Below are positions 54,668 through 63,540 of a stretch of 64,000 bases of DNA, piece by piece. Source of the stretch: Marivivens donghaensis (GTDB lineage Bacteria; Pseudomonadota; Alphaproteobacteria; Rhodobacterales; Rhodobacteraceae); the NCBI RefSeq assembly GCF_011806565.1, contig NZ_JAATOP010000004.1, forward strand, positions 62,001 to 126,000, in the 5' to 3' direction. The notes below the pieces were generated by a model, which saw nothing but the letters and a program-made list of their open reading frames with translations, ran no database searches and was not told the origin of the DNA. Positions within the stretch are counted from its first letter, which is position 1. The number at the start of each line of letters is the position of its first letter. Made by a program: the position numbers and the translations under genes.

Positions 54668-55349
54668 CATTCTGAACCTGACCGGCGTCACCAAGGGCTA
54701 CAACCACGGCAAGCCGAACGAAGTGCAGGTGCTGCGCGGCATCGACCTCACCATCGGGGCAGGGGAGGTCGTCGCCCTCGTTGCGCCGTCGGGTGCGGGC
54801 AAGTCGACGCTGCTGCATATCGCGGGCCTGCTGGATACGCCTGACAACGGCACCGTCAGCATCGCGGGAGAGGACGTCACGGGCCTGCCCGACCGTCGCC
54901 GCACCGCGATCCGCCGCGCCGATGTGGGCTTCGTCTACCAGTTCCATCATCTGCTGCCCGAGTTCACTGCGCTCGAGAATATCGTCCTGCCGCAACTCGC
55001 AAACGGCGTTCCGCAGCGCGAGGCTGAAACCCGCGCCAAAGACCTTCTGGCCCGCGTGGGTGTGGCCGACCGCGCCAGCCACCGTCCTTCCGCACTGTCG
55101 GGCGGTCAGCAGCAGCGCGTGGCCTTCTGCCGTGCGCTTGCCAACGGGCCGCGCCTCCTCCTTGCGGACGAGCCGACGGGCAATCTCGATACGGTGACTT
55201 CGGATCAGGTGTTCGATGCACTGATGGAGCTCGTGCGCGCCACGGGCATGTCCGCGCTCATCGCGACGCACAACCTCGAACTGGCTGCGCGAATGGACCG
55301 CACGGTGCGGCTCGACGCGGGGCTGGTTACGCCCGCTGTGCCAGCGTAA
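54660..55349 (+). CDS. lolD: Lipoprotein-releasing ABC transporter ATPase LolD
   Basis: The 229-residue ATPase has Walker [10 protein letters not shown], the Q-loop [16 protein letters not shown], signature [15 protein letters not shown] and Walker [13 protein letters not shown]. The FHHLLPEF stretch is the LolD-specific Lol motif that contacts LolC/E. It overlaps lolC and its 3' end overlaps the convergent YdcZ-type gene by 23 nt. The Lol machinery is used by the many lipoproteins predicted in this window. Confidence 0.95.
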   Translation: MNDILNLTGVTKGYNHGKPNEVQVLRGIDLTIGAGEVVALVAPSGAGKSTLLHIAGLLDTPDNGTVSIAGEDVTGLPDRRRTAIRRADVGFVYQFHHLLPEFTALENIVLPQLANGVPQREAETRAKDLLARVGVADRASHRPSALSGGQQQRVAFCRALANGPRLLLADEPTGNLDTVTSDQVFDALMELVRATGMSALIATHNLELAARMDRTVRLDAGLVTPAVPA

Positions 55350-55761
55350 GGCCCAGCACCATCAACGCCAGACCGCCCGCGCGCATCAGGTTCAGCGGGC
55401 GGACCTGCGCGCCGAACAGGCCGAAATGGTCGATCACCGCCGCCGAGGCCATCTGCCCCAGAAGCACCAGAAAGATCGCGTTGCCCACGCCGATCTTGGG
55501 CGCGATCCACGTCACCGACAGCACGTAGAAGGCCACGAACAGCCCCGCCGCAAAGAGGTGCTTGGGCGCGGACGCCAGTTTGCCGAAGCCTTCGGTTCCC
55601 GTGACCAATGCCGTGATCAGTGCCACGCAGAACGCCACCACGAACAACACCGTAGCCGCAGCGGCGGGCGATCCGATGTGGCGGCCAAGCGCCGCATTCA
55701 GCGCCGCAAGCAGAGGTATGCCGATACCGGCCAGAAACATGATGAGATAATTGCCGGCCAT
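55327..55761 (-). CDS. YdcZ/DUF606-family DMT membrane protein
   Basis: The 144-residue protein has five predicted helices and the half-size DUF606 pattern ([73 protein letters not shown]). Such proteins are assumed to be transporters that dimerise. The start at 55761 is preferred over the frame's opening at 55830. It is convergent with lolD with a 23-nt overlap and divergent from the cytochrome gene. Confidence 0.88.
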   Translation of the reverse strand: MAGNYLIMFLAGIGIPLLAALNAALGRHIGSPAAAATVLFVVAFCVALITALVTGTEGFGKLASAPKHLFAAGLFVAFYVLSVTWIAPKIGVGNAIFLVLLGQMASAAVIDHFGLFGAQVRPLNLMRAGGLALMVLGLTLAQRA

Positions 55762-55850
55762 GGGGTCCTCCGCCTTTGAGGTGAGATAATCATATGGACG
55801 CGGGCCGCGCAAAGGGGGATGATAGGGCAAAAGTCACGAGGTCAGCAGTC

Positions 55851-56222
55851 ATGTTCCGCACCATCCCCTTCGCCGCGCTTATCGCCCTGTCCGCTTGCAA
55901 TATGACCCAAGAGGTCGACGGCAGCGAACTCTTTGCCGCCAACTGTTCGGGCTGTCACGGCACCGACGGGAAGGGCAACGCCGAGATGGCCGTCGCACTC
56001 GGCCGCGATATCCCCGACCTCACGCAGATCGCCGCCCGTAACGGAGGCACCTTCGACCACGACGCCGTCATGAGCCAGATCGACGGCCTCCACCGCAAGG
56101 AAGGCAGCCCGATGCCCGAATTCGGAGACGACGACCTCGGCCCCATCGTCATGGTCGGCTCCACGCCCATTCCGGCTGAACTGCTGGCCCTGTCAGGGTA
56201 TCTGGAGAGTATTCAGGAGTGA
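55851..56222 (+). CDS. Lipid-anchored monohaem cytochrome c
   Basis: The 123-residue protein has a lipoprotein signal ending LSAC (residues 13-16) and a class I cytochrome c domain: haem-binding CSGCH with a Met ligand candidate in SPMPEFGDDD. It would be tethered to the membrane in the periplasm and shuttle electrons, perhaps to a terminal oxidase or an unidentified dehydrogenase. The ATG at 55851 is the first in frame after GAGG; a longer reading from 55794 is less likely. It ends one base before the stop of the AT-rich gene. Confidence 0.87.
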   Translation: MFRTIPFAALIALSACNMTQEVDGSELFAANCSGCHGTDGKGNAEMAVALGRDIPDLTQIAARNGGTFDHDAVMSQIDGLHRKEGSPMPEFGDDDLGPIVMVGSTPIPAELLALSGYLESIQE

Positions 56223-56903
56223 TTATTCGGGAAGATTTTTACATGCAGTCAAGTTAGTCGATGTTGGAATCGTAGCGTCGCTGTTAGCTGCCATGGCAGT
56301 AAGCAAGTCTGCTACGAGAATTTGCATTAGTCGGAAGCGGTCATCGTTTATCTCGCTGTAGTCAGTTGGAGCTGCAAAAGAATTGTCGACATGAATTCGG
56401 TCTCTGATTTGCCCGAGTTCATTGTCGATCCGGTCGCCGCCGGCTTCCGGTTTGGTAAGGCTTGGATCAATTTTTTTTATCCCCTTTTTCCAAACGCCTT
56501 TCCCTGCCTTGTCGAAGTTGAAATATTGGCCCCGATTTCCCTCATGTAGAATTTGGGCGTGCTTCATTATCCCGATGCCTTCAAAAACACCGATAGCAAG
56601 CATCGAAAATTCCAACTTTGCAATTGCTCGGTAGGTCAATGCTAATTCATGATCGTCTAAGTGATTGGTAAGTAGCGAGGTTTTGAGTTCCAGCGAGCAT
56701 AGCCTGTGCGCGACATTTGAGAAGGTTCTGTTGAACCTCTTAAATGGCCAGTTGCCGCCATTACAATCGAAAGCTGCATGGAGAAATCCGCTCCAAGCCG
56801 TCTTTGTGGACACACAAACTTGCATAGCGTTATAGCCATTATTGTCGTCCGCCAATGAGGCGATGATCAAACGTTGATGTCCGTGTCTTGTAGGTACTGT
56901 CAT
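56223..56903 (-). CDS. AT-rich orphan gene with an HEPN-like RxxxH motif
   Basis: The predicted 226-residue protein has no recognised domain. The central and C-terminal parts look helical (LTYRAIAKLEFSMLAIG, then FRLMQILVADLLTAMA), and between them IRDRIHVDN (Arg167, His171) resembles the R-(N/D)-x-x-H catalytic motif of HEPN RNases. Codon use and base composition differ sharply from neighbours, including runs such as ATTTTTTTTAT, suggesting horizontal acquisition. The open frame also has a TTG at 56960; 56903 is the first ATG. No partner gene (for example an MNT nucleotidyltransferase) is adjacent. It could be a defence or toxin gene, or a decaying one. Confidence 0.6.
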   Translation of the reverse strand: MTVPTRHGHQRLIIASLADDNNGYNAMQVCVSTKTAWSGFLHAAFDCNGGNWPFKRFNRTFSNVAHRLCSLELKTSLLTNHLDDHELALTYRAIAKLEFSMLAIGVFEGIGIMKHAQILHEGNRGQYFNFDKAGKGVWKKGIKKIDPSLTKPEAGGDRIDNELGQIRDRIHVDNSFAAPTDYSEINDDRFRLMQILVADLLTAMAANSDATIPTSTNLTACKNLPE

Positions 56904-56968
56904 AGGTGCGCCTGCAATGCCAATGCTATCGTCAGGGTACCTAATATATTTAGTTTGCAACCTAAAGT

Positions 56969-58927
56969 TTAAACATCCAACTCTTCAACAAATTTAGCGT
57001 TCTCCTGAATGTACTGGAAACGCATCTCGGGCTTTTTGCCCATAAGGCGCTCGACGAGGTCTCCGGTTTCGCCAGGTTCGTCCTCGTCGATGGTGACGCG
57101 GATGAGTTTGCGGGAGGCGGGGTCCATCGTGGTGTCTTTGAGGTCCTTGGCGTCCATTTCGCCCAGACCCTTGAAGCGCTGCACGTCAATCTTGCCTTTG
57201 CCGCCGAGGCCCTTGGCCAGCCACTCGTCCTTCTCCGCGTCATTGGACACATAGAGGCGCTTGGCCCCTTGGGTCAGACGGTAGAGCGGCGGGCAGGCGA
57301 GGTAGAGGTGCCCTTGGTCGATCAGCGGGCGCATCTGGGTAAAGAAGAACGTCATCAGCAGCGCCGCGATGTGCGCACCGTCGACGTCCGCATCGGTCAT
57401 GATGATGATCTTGTCGTAGCGCAGGTCATCCACGTTGAATTTGGTGCCGAGGCTCACGCCCAGCGCCTGTGACAGATCGCTGATTTCCTGGTTCGAGCTG
57501 AGCTTGTTCGACGCCGCACCCAGCACGTTCAGGATCTTACCGCGCAGCGGCAGCAGCGCTTGTGTCTTGCGGTCGCGGGCCATCTTGGCCGAACCGCCCG
57601 CCGAGTCGCCCTCGACGATAAACAGCTCGGTGCCCTCGCGGCTCGTGGCCGAACAGTCGACCAGCTTGCCGGGGAGGCGGAGTTTCTTGGTCGCGGTCTT
57701 GCGTGCGGTTTCCTTTTCCTGCTTGCGGCGCAGGCGCTCTTCGGCCCGCAGCACGAGGAAGTCGAGGATCGCGCCCGCCGACTTGGTGTCCGCCGCCAGC
57801 CAGTTGTCGAAGTGGTCACGCACGGACTGCTCGACCCATTTCGTGGCTTCTTCGGTGGAGAGGCGGTCCTTTGTCTGACCCACGAACGAAGGCTCGCGGA
57901 TAAAGATCGACAGCAGCGCGCAGCCGCCCGTGAGCATGTCGTCACGGGTAATCAGCGCGGCCTTCTTGTTGTTGATCAGTTCGCCGTAGGCACGGATACC
58001 GCGCAGCAGGGCGGTCCAGAAGCCGCTTTCGTGGGTGCCGCCTTCGGGGGTCGGAACGGTGTTCGTGTAGGACTGGATGAAGCCGTCACGCGACGGGGTC
58101 CAGTTGATCGCCCATTCGACCGATCCCGGAATGCCGAACTTTTCCTCGAAACTGACTTTGCCGCTGAAGGGGCGCTCCGAATAGGTCGACATACCCGTGA
58201 GAACCTCGTTGAGGTAATCGGACAGGCCGTTGGGGAAGTGGAACGTGGCCTCCGTCGGGGTCTCGCCATCGTCGATCGCGGACTTCCAGCGGATTTCGAC
58301 GCCCGAGAACAGATAGGCTTTGGAGCGCGCCATCTTGAACAGGCGCGAAGGCTTCAGCTTCAGCGAGCCGAAAATTTCCTCGTCGGGGTGGAAGGTCACG
58401 GTCGTGCCGCGGCGGTTCGGCGCCGCGCCGATCACCTGAATGGGGCCGAGCGGCTTACCGCGGCAGAAACGCTGCTCGTGCAGTTCCTTGTTGCGGGCCA
58501 CCTGAACGATCAGAACGTCCGACAGCGCGTTCACAACCGAAGAGCCCACGCCGTTCAGACCGCCCGAGGTCGAATAGGCTTTGTTCGAGAATTTACCACC
58601 TGCGTGCAGAACGGTGAGGATGACCTCGAGCGCCGACTTGCCCGGAAACTTGGGGTGGGGGTCCACAGGCATGCCGCGCCCGTTATCGCGCACCGTGACC
58701 GAATAGTCGGCGTTCAGCTCGACCTCGATCCGGTTGGCATGTCCGGCCACCGCTTCGTCCATGGAGTTGTCGAGGATCTCGGCCACCATGTGGTGCAGCG
58801 CCCGTTCGTCGGTGCCGCCGATGTACATTCCCGGACGCTTGCGGACTGGCTCCAGCCCTTCAAGCACCTCGATGGAGGATGCATCGTAATCGGACGGCTC
58901 GGAGCCGGATAGAAGATCGTCGGACAT
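56969..58927 (-). CDS. parE: DNA topoisomerase IV subunit B
   Basis: ParE is the ATPase subunit of topoisomerase IV, which decatenates daughter chromosomes. The 652-residue protein has the GHKL ATPase motifs (AEILDNSMDEAVAGH, VRDNGRGMPVDPHP, GGLNGVGSSVVNAL), a transducer domain and the TOPRIM region (FIVEGDSAGGSAKMARDR, MTDADVDGAHIAALL). Length fits ParE rather than GyrB. The ATG at 58927 is preferred over the GTG at 58933. The parE stop and the start of the AT-rich orphan gene are 65 nt apart on the same strand. Confidence 0.93.
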   Translation of the reverse strand: MSDDLLSGSEPSDYDASSIEVLEGLEPVRKRPGMYIGGTDERALHHMVAEILDNSMDEAVAGHANRIEVELNADYSVTVRDNGRGMPVDPHPKFPGKSALEVILTVLHAGGKFSNKAYSTSGGLNGVGSSVVNALSDVLIVQVARNKELHEQRFCRGKPLGPIQVIGAAPNRRGTTVTFHPDEEIFGSLKLKPSRLFKMARSKAYLFSGVEIRWKSAIDDGETPTEATFHFPNGLSDYLNEVLTGMSTYSERPFSGKVSFEEKFGIPGSVEWAINWTPSRDGFIQSYTNTVPTPEGGTHESGFWTALLRGIRAYGELINNKKAALITRDDMLTGGCALLSIFIREPSFVGQTKDRLSTEEATKWVEQSVRDHFDNWLAADTKSAGAILDFLVLRAEERLRRKQEKETARKTATKKLRLPGKLVDCSATSREGTELFIVEGDSAGGSAKMARDRKTQALLPLRGKILNVLGAASNKLSSNQEISDLSQALGVSLGTKFNVDDLRYDKIIIMTDADVDGAHIAALLMTFFFTQMRPLIDQGHLYLACPPLYRLTQGAKRLYVSNDAEKDEWLAKGLGGKGKIDVQRFKGLGEMDAKDLKDTTMDPASRKLIRVTIDEDEPGETGDLVERLMGKKPEMRFQYIQENAKFVEELDV

Positions 58928-59070
58928 GTGCACTGCTCTCTTTGTATTGTCATATTTTGGCCGAAGCCGCTGTAATCAGCAACCACAAGCGTTGCGTTAT
59001 CCCCAACCTTGGCTTGCGGGACTCATTTCGTTGTGAGACGCTGCACTCATAAGCTGATTTGGTGTTAACG

Positions 59071-59559
59071 ATGTCCCGTGGTGTTATGGTCCTCGACCGC
59101 CCTCCCGAGGGTGCGCGTATTCTGGCGACGAAAGAGCATCTGAATTACTTCGATGTGCGCGGCGTCCCCCTTCCCAGAGAGATGACAGCCTATGAGGCTT
59201 GGCAGGATATGCTCTCGCGCCCGCTTTTCGGGATGAAAACCGCGTTCTGGGTCCGCGACAGGATCAGCGCGCTCTTCGGTGTGCAAAAAATCGGCGGTTT
59301 CTCCAGCCAGTATCGCCATGCGCCGACCAAGGGCGATAGGCTCGATTTCTTCGTGGTGGAGGACATCGACAACGAGCGCCTGATCCTTGTGCAGCGCGAC
59401 CGCCACCTCGATGTCATGACCGCCATCACCACCAGCGGCGGCATCATGGCGGTGACCTCCAGCGTCCTGACGCACAACCTATTCGGCAAACTCTACATGC
59501 TGCCCGTAGGCATCGCGCACCGCCATATCGTCAATTCGCTTCTGCGCAGGGTCGCCTGA
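59071..59559 (+). CDS. DUF2867-family protein
   Basis: The 162-residue protein has the DUF2867 pattern: LDFFVVEDIDNERLILVQRDRHLDVMTAI and the closing LTHNLFGKLYMLPVGIAHRHIVNSLLRR. Its function is unknown; in larger proteins this domain is fused to NAD(P)-binding folds. The ATG at 59071 is chosen although no clear ribosome-binding site is seen; a TTG lies 12 nt upstream. It is divergent from parE. Confidence 0.85.
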   Translation: MSRGVMVLDRPPEGARILATKEHLNYFDVRGVPLPREMTAYEAWQDMLSRPLFGMKTAFWVRDRISALFGVQKIGGFSSQYRHAPTKGDRLDFFVVEDIDNERLILVQRDRHLDVMTAITTSGGIMAVTSSVLTHNLFGKLYMLPVGIAHRHIVNSLLRRVA

Positions 59560-59615
59560 GCCTTGCACTCGGCCCCGCGCTGGCTAACCTTCCTGCCAAG
59601 GCACAGGAGGACCCC

Positions 59616-60491
59616 ATGCGCATTTTCATGACCGGCGGCAGCGGCAAAGCTGGCAAATACACCGTCGACCATCTGATCTCACTCGGCCACGAGGTCACCA
59701 ACGCGGACCTCGTGCCGCTGGACCATCCCAAGGTCCGCAATCTCAAGGTCGATCTGACAGACGCAGGGCAGGTCTTGAACGCCCTCCACGCCTTCGCCGA
59801 TTTCAGCGAACTGGAGCCCGGAACGGGCGTGCCGCAATATGACGCCATCGTCCACTTCGCCGCCGTGCCCCGCATCCTGCTGGTCCCCGATAACGAGACC
59901 TACAAGGACAACGTCCTGAGCACCTACAACGTGCTCGACGCCGCCGCGAAATACGGGATCAAAAAGGTGATCTTCGCCAGCTCCGAAACCACCTACGCGG
60001 TCTGCTTCTGGGACGGCCACAAACAGCCCGACTACATCCCCGTGGACGAAGAGCACCCGACAGTCCCGCAGGACAGCTACGCCATGTCCAAGGTCTTGAA
60101 CGAGGCCACCGCCCGCAGCTTCCAAGCGCGCACCGGCGCCGATATCTACGGCCTGCGGATCAACAACGTGATCGAGCCGCACGAATACGCCGAAAACTTC
60201 CCCGCCTATGTCGAGGACGCCTCGCTCCGCCGCCGCAACATCTTCGCCTATATCGACGCACGCGATCTGGCGCATATGGTCGAATGCTGCCTGAACACCG
60301 ACGGCCTCGGTTTTGAGGTCTTCAACGTCTCGAACGACGACAGCTCGGTCGGCATGCCCAGCGAAGAGGTGATCTCTACCTTCTACGAAGGCATCCCGCA
60401 AAAAGCCGAGATCACAGGCTTTGATACCTTCTACAGCAATGAAAAAGCCAAGCGGATGCTCGGCTTCTCGGCCCCCTCGCGCTGGCGCTGA
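59616..60491 (+). CDS. NAD(P)-dependent epimerase/dehydratase
   Basis: The 291-residue protein is an extended short-chain dehydrogenase: the Rossmann motif MTGGSGKAGKYTVDHL at the start, HFAAVPRI (substrate-side) and the catalytic YxxxK in DSYAMSKVLNEA, with Ser/Thr in FASSETTYAVC. It probably acts on a nucleotide sugar or related compound. GGAGGACCCC gives the ribosome-binding site. Repeat copy E starts at its stop codon. Confidence 0.9.
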   Translation: MRIFMTGGSGKAGKYTVDHLISLGHEVTNADLVPLDHPKVRNLKVDLTDAGQVLNALHAFADFSELEPGTGVPQYDAIVHFAAVPRILLVPDNETYKDNVLSTYNVLDAAAKYGIKKVIFASSETTYAVCFWDGHKQPDYIPVDEEHPTVPQDSYAMSKVLNEATARSFQARTGADIYGLRINNVIEPHEYAENFPAYVEDASLRRRNIFAYIDARDLAHMVECCLNTDGLGFEVFNVSNDDSSVGMPSEEVISTFYEGIPQKAEITGFDTFYSNEKAKRMLGFSAPSRWR

Positions 60492-60543
60492 TCTTCATTC
60501 TGACGAAAATACCTTCGGGGGTGCGGGGGCAGACAGCCCCCGC
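60491..60543 (-). repeat. Intergenic repeat, copy E (short, reverse orientation)
   Basis: Read on the minus strand, it shows GGGGGCTGTCTGCCCCC, the core CCCCCGAAGGTATTTT and the tail GTCAGAATGAAGA. The second hairpin found in copies A-D is missing, leaving only a few bases between hairpin and core. It occupies the whole space between two convergent genes, overlapping the last base of the epimerase stop and ending 4 nt before the LysR stop. Confidence 0.75.
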
Positions 60544-60547
60544 GTCT

Positions 60548-61441
60548 TCAATCCGCTTCCCGCTCGCCAATCTTGCGGGCCATCTGCAAAATCGCCGTCA
60601 TCACCGGCGTCTGCGGATCACGCGCGGCGGCGATCATCCCCAGCGTATGCCCCTTGCGCGGCTCGTCCAGCGGCACCCGCACGAGCGTCTTTCCCGCACT
60701 CAGGAACCCCGCCAGTCTGTGCGGCAGAATGGTAATCCAGTCGCCCGTTTCCACATGGGCGACCAGCACCACCGTTGAATTGCTCTCGATCGTCGGCTGC
60801 GGCACCACACCCGCTTCGGCGAGGTTCTGATTGATGATCCGGCGGTTCTGCATGTCCTGCGTCAGCAGGCACAAGGGCGCGCCCGCCAGTTCGTGCCAGC
60901 CGACGGAAGCGCGTTCTGCCATGGGCGAATTCGCGTTGCACACCACCGAATAGCGCTCGCGGTACATCGGCACGCTCGTAACTTTGCCGAGCGGCTCGTT
61001 GTCGAGGTACGTCACACCCCCGTCAATCTCGAGGTTTTCCAGCATCGTCAGGATCTCGGCCGAGGTCCGCGACAAGATCGTGAACCGCACGCCGGGGTGT
61101 TCCTTCGCAAAGGCCGAGGTCAGTTCAGCCACCATCGTAAGCGCCGTCGGCACCGCCGCCAGCCGCACGTTGCCCGAAAGGCCCTCGCGTACCGCCCGCA
61201 TCTCGTCCTTCATCGTGCGCACATCGCCGACGATAGACCGCGCCCATTCCAGCACTCGCGCGCCCTCGGGCGTCAGCCCGCCATAACGCGATCCACGCCA
61301 CACAAGCTGCACGCCAAGCTGCGACTCCAGTTGCTTGATCCCTGCTGAAAGGCTCGGCTGCGTGATGCCAAGGCTCTCCGCCGCGCGACCAAAGTGGCTT
61401 TCGCGGGCGAGGGCGATGAACATTTCCAGCTTGTCGATCAC
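60548..61441 (-). CDS. LysR-family transcriptional regulator
   Basis: The 297-residue protein starts at GTG (MIDKLEMFIALARESHFGRA) with the helix-turn-helix LGITQPSLSAGIKQLESQLG and a substrate-binding-like C-terminal domain. In Rhodobacteraceae regulators of this type often lie by formate or C1 genes, but nothing here indicates the target. The GTG overlaps the stop of the upstream DUF2461 gene by 4 nt (GTGA), so the two are cotranscribed. Confidence 0.92.
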   Translation of the reverse strand: MIDKLEMFIALARESHFGRAAESLGITQPSLSAGIKQLESQLGVQLVWRGSRYGGLTPEGARVLEWARSIVGDVRTMKDEMRAVREGLSGNVRLAAVPTALTMVAELTSAFAKEHPGVRFTILSRTSAEILTMLENLEIDGGVTYLDNEPLGKVTSVPMYRERYSVVCNANSPMAERASVGWHELAGAPLCLLTQDMQNRRIINQNLAEAGVVPQPTIESNSTVVLVAHVETGDWITILPHRLAGFLSAGKTLVRVPLDEPRKGHTLGMIAAARDPQTPVMTAILQMARKIGEREAD

Positions 61442-62076
61442 GCGCAGGCCACCGACAGCAGCACATCGGTCATCGGCTTGAAGGTCGCGAACTCCGCCAT
61501 CAGCAGGTCCGCGATATCGTCCGTCGGCTCGATCTTCTTCGTCGCAATTGCCGACTTCATCCGCAGCATCCGGGCGTTTTCGTGGTCCTTGGGATAGCCG
61601 CGCGGAATACGCACCAGTTCGGGCTCGCGGAATACGTAGCCCTTGGCCTCGATGCCTTCCGCCGCGCGCATCATCCGTTTCGCGTCGAGGTCGCAGAATT
61701 TGCGCCAGTCATCCAGAACCTCTTTGCCCATCCCGAGCATCCCGCCGCCGCAGCGGATATAGTCGGGCTCGATCCCGAAGAAGAACGCCACAGGCTCGCG
61801 CCCCACGTTCACCTGCCAGAGCATGTGCATGTAGGGCTTATAGGGCGTCTTATCCTTCGAAAAACGGGTGTCGCGATAGGGGCGGAACAGCTTGGTGGTG
61901 ACCTCTTCGTCCATCAGTTCGGCAAGCCGAGGCTGCACGTCCTCCAGCAGCTTTTTCGCCCCCGGTTTCAGGATGTTGTCATAGGTCGTGCGATTTTCTT
62001 CCCACCACGGCTTTTCATTGTTCGCCGCAAGGTTGCGGAAAAAAGTTTGTGCGGTATTGATGAACCCAGCGTCCAC
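61438..62076 (-). CDS. DUF2461 / TIGR02453-family protein
   Basis: The 212-residue protein has the DUF2461 pattern: FFRNLAANNEKPWWEENRTTYD at the N-terminus, FRPYRDTRFSKDKTPYKPYMHM and VAFFFGIEPDYIRCGGGMLGM. Its function is unknown. It starts at GTG. The downstream LysR gene overlaps its stop by 4 nt and may be regulated with it. No membrane segment is seen. Confidence 0.88.
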   Translation of the reverse strand: MDAGFINTAQTFFRNLAANNEKPWWEENRTTYDNILKPGAKKLLEDVQPRLAELMDEEVTTKLFRPYRDTRFSKDKTPYKPYMHMLWQVNVGREPVAFFFGIEPDYIRCGGGMLGMGKEVLDDWRKFCDLDAKRMMRAAEGIEAKGYVFREPELVRIPRGYPKDHENARMLRMKSAIATKKIEPTDDIADLLMAEFATFKPMTDVLLSVACA

Positions 62077-62163
62077 ATCGGTCTCCGATTTAGCGATCCC
62101 CGCACAGTCCGGTCTGTTTTTGACTGTCTGGACGAAAATTTTAGTACAGCGTAAGGCTGCTTT

Positions 62164-63540
62164 ATGAGTCGAATTGTTCCTTCTTGGCGAGATGATTTCA
62201 AGCCGCTGATCAGGCTGGGCCTGCCGCTTATCGGGACCTCCGTGATGGGGTTCCTGATGGTGATGATCGATTCCCTGATGCTGGGTTGGTACAACGTCAC
62301 ATCGCTGGCGGCCGCCTCCATCGCGGGGTCGTATTTCTTTATCCTGTTCACGCTCGGCGCGGGTGTCGGCTATGCCGTGATGCCCATCGTTGCCGCGGCC
62401 TCGGCCGTGCAGGACGAAGTCCGCGTGCGCCGCGTCACCCGCATGGCGTTCTGGTGGGCTCTGGTATTCTTCGCTCTGGCGTTCCCGCTGTTCTTCTACT
62501 CGGGCAAGATCCTGCTGCTGATGGGGCAGGAGGAGCAGATCGCGGCCGAGGGCCAGATGTACCTGCGCATCATGTGGATCACGCTGCTGCCCGCGATGCT
62601 GGCCAACGTGCTGCGCTCGTTCCTGTCCGCGCTCGACCGCACCGCCGTGCTGGTCTGGTCGACGATTGCGGCGGTCGCCCTGAACGGCGTTGTCAACTAC
62701 CTGCTGATCTTCGGTAACTACGGTTTCCCCGAGCTGGGTATCCGCGGCGCGGCGATTGCCTCGTGCTCCGTCCAGACGCTGATGATGGTGATCATGGCGT
62801 TCTATGCCAACTGGCGCCTACCGGCCTACAGCCTCTACCAGCGTCTGTGGAAACCCGACCGCGAGGTGTTCTTTGAAATCGCCCGCCTCGGTTTCCCGAT
62901 CGGTCTGACCTCCGTGGCCGAGGTCGGTCTGTTCTCCGCCGCTGCGGTCATGATGGGCTGGATTGGCGAGGTCGAACTGGCCGCCCACGGGATCGCCCTG
63001 CAACTGGCCGGTCTGACCTTCATGTTCCACATTGGCATGAGCCAGGCGGCCACCATCCGCTGCGGTGTCAAATACGCTCACAAGGACGAGGTCGGCCTGC
63101 GCCGCACCGCCTATGCCTCGCTCGCCATCGCGCTGGCCTTTGCCGTCGGCGTCGTGACCATGTTCCTGACCGTGCCGTCGCATCTGGTCGGTATCTTCAT
63201 CGACCCAGCCGACCCGCGAGCCGATGCGGTGATCGCGTCCGGCGTCGCGCTGGTCTACCTCGCCGCGCTGTTCCAGTTCGTGGACGCGGGGCAGGTGACG
63301 GCCATCGGCGTGCTGCGCGGTGTGCAGGACACGAACGTGCCGATGTGGCTGGCGACCGTCAGCTACTGGATCATCGGTCTGCCCGCGAGCTACGTGATGG
63401 GCTTCATCTTCGGCTGGCAGCAGACGGGCATTTGGCTCGGCCTGACCGTCGGCCTCGGTGCGGCAGCCGTAACGCTCATGATCCGCTTCTGGACCAAATC
63501 CGTTAAAATCGGTGAAACCGTGGTGGCGGAGCCGGTTTAA
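62164..63540 (+). CDS. MATE-family efflux transporter
   Basis: The 458-residue protein has twelve helices and NorM-like repeats: FKPLIRLGLPLIGTSVMGFLMVMIDSLMLGWYN in the N-half and EIARLGFPIGLTSVAEVGLFSAAAVMMGWIG in the C-half. It probably extrudes cationic drugs or metabolites with Na+ or H+. The 4-nt overlap with the next, convergent gene (TTAA) leaves no room for a terminator. Confidence 0.93.
   Translation: MSRIVPSWRDDFKPLIRLGLPLIGTSVMGFLMVMIDSLMLGWYNVTSLAAASIAGSYFFILFTLGAGVGYAVMPIVAAASAVQDEVRVRRVTRMAFWWALVFFALAFPLFFYSGKILLLMGQEEQIAAEGQMYLRIMWITLLPAMLANVLRSFLSALDRTAVLVWSTIAAVALNGVVNYLLIFGNYGFPELGIRGAAIASCSVQTLMMVIMAFYANWRLPAYSLYQRLWKPDREVFFEIARLGFPIGLTSVAEVGLFSAAAVMMGWIGEVELAAHGIALQLAGLTFMFHIGMSQAATIRCGVKYAHKDEVGLRRTAYASLAIALAFAVGVVTMFLTVPSHLVGIFIDPADPRADAVIASGVALVYLAALFQFVDAGQVTAIGVLRGVQDTNVPMWLATVSYWIIGLPASYVMGFIFGWQQTGIWLGLTVGLGAAAVTLMIRFWTKSVKIGETVVAEPV

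Noticed and set aside
56223-56960. Insertion-sequence or prophage remnant around the AT-rich gene
   Set aside because: No transposase or integrase motif, terminal inverted repeat or flanking direct repeat could be found by eye.
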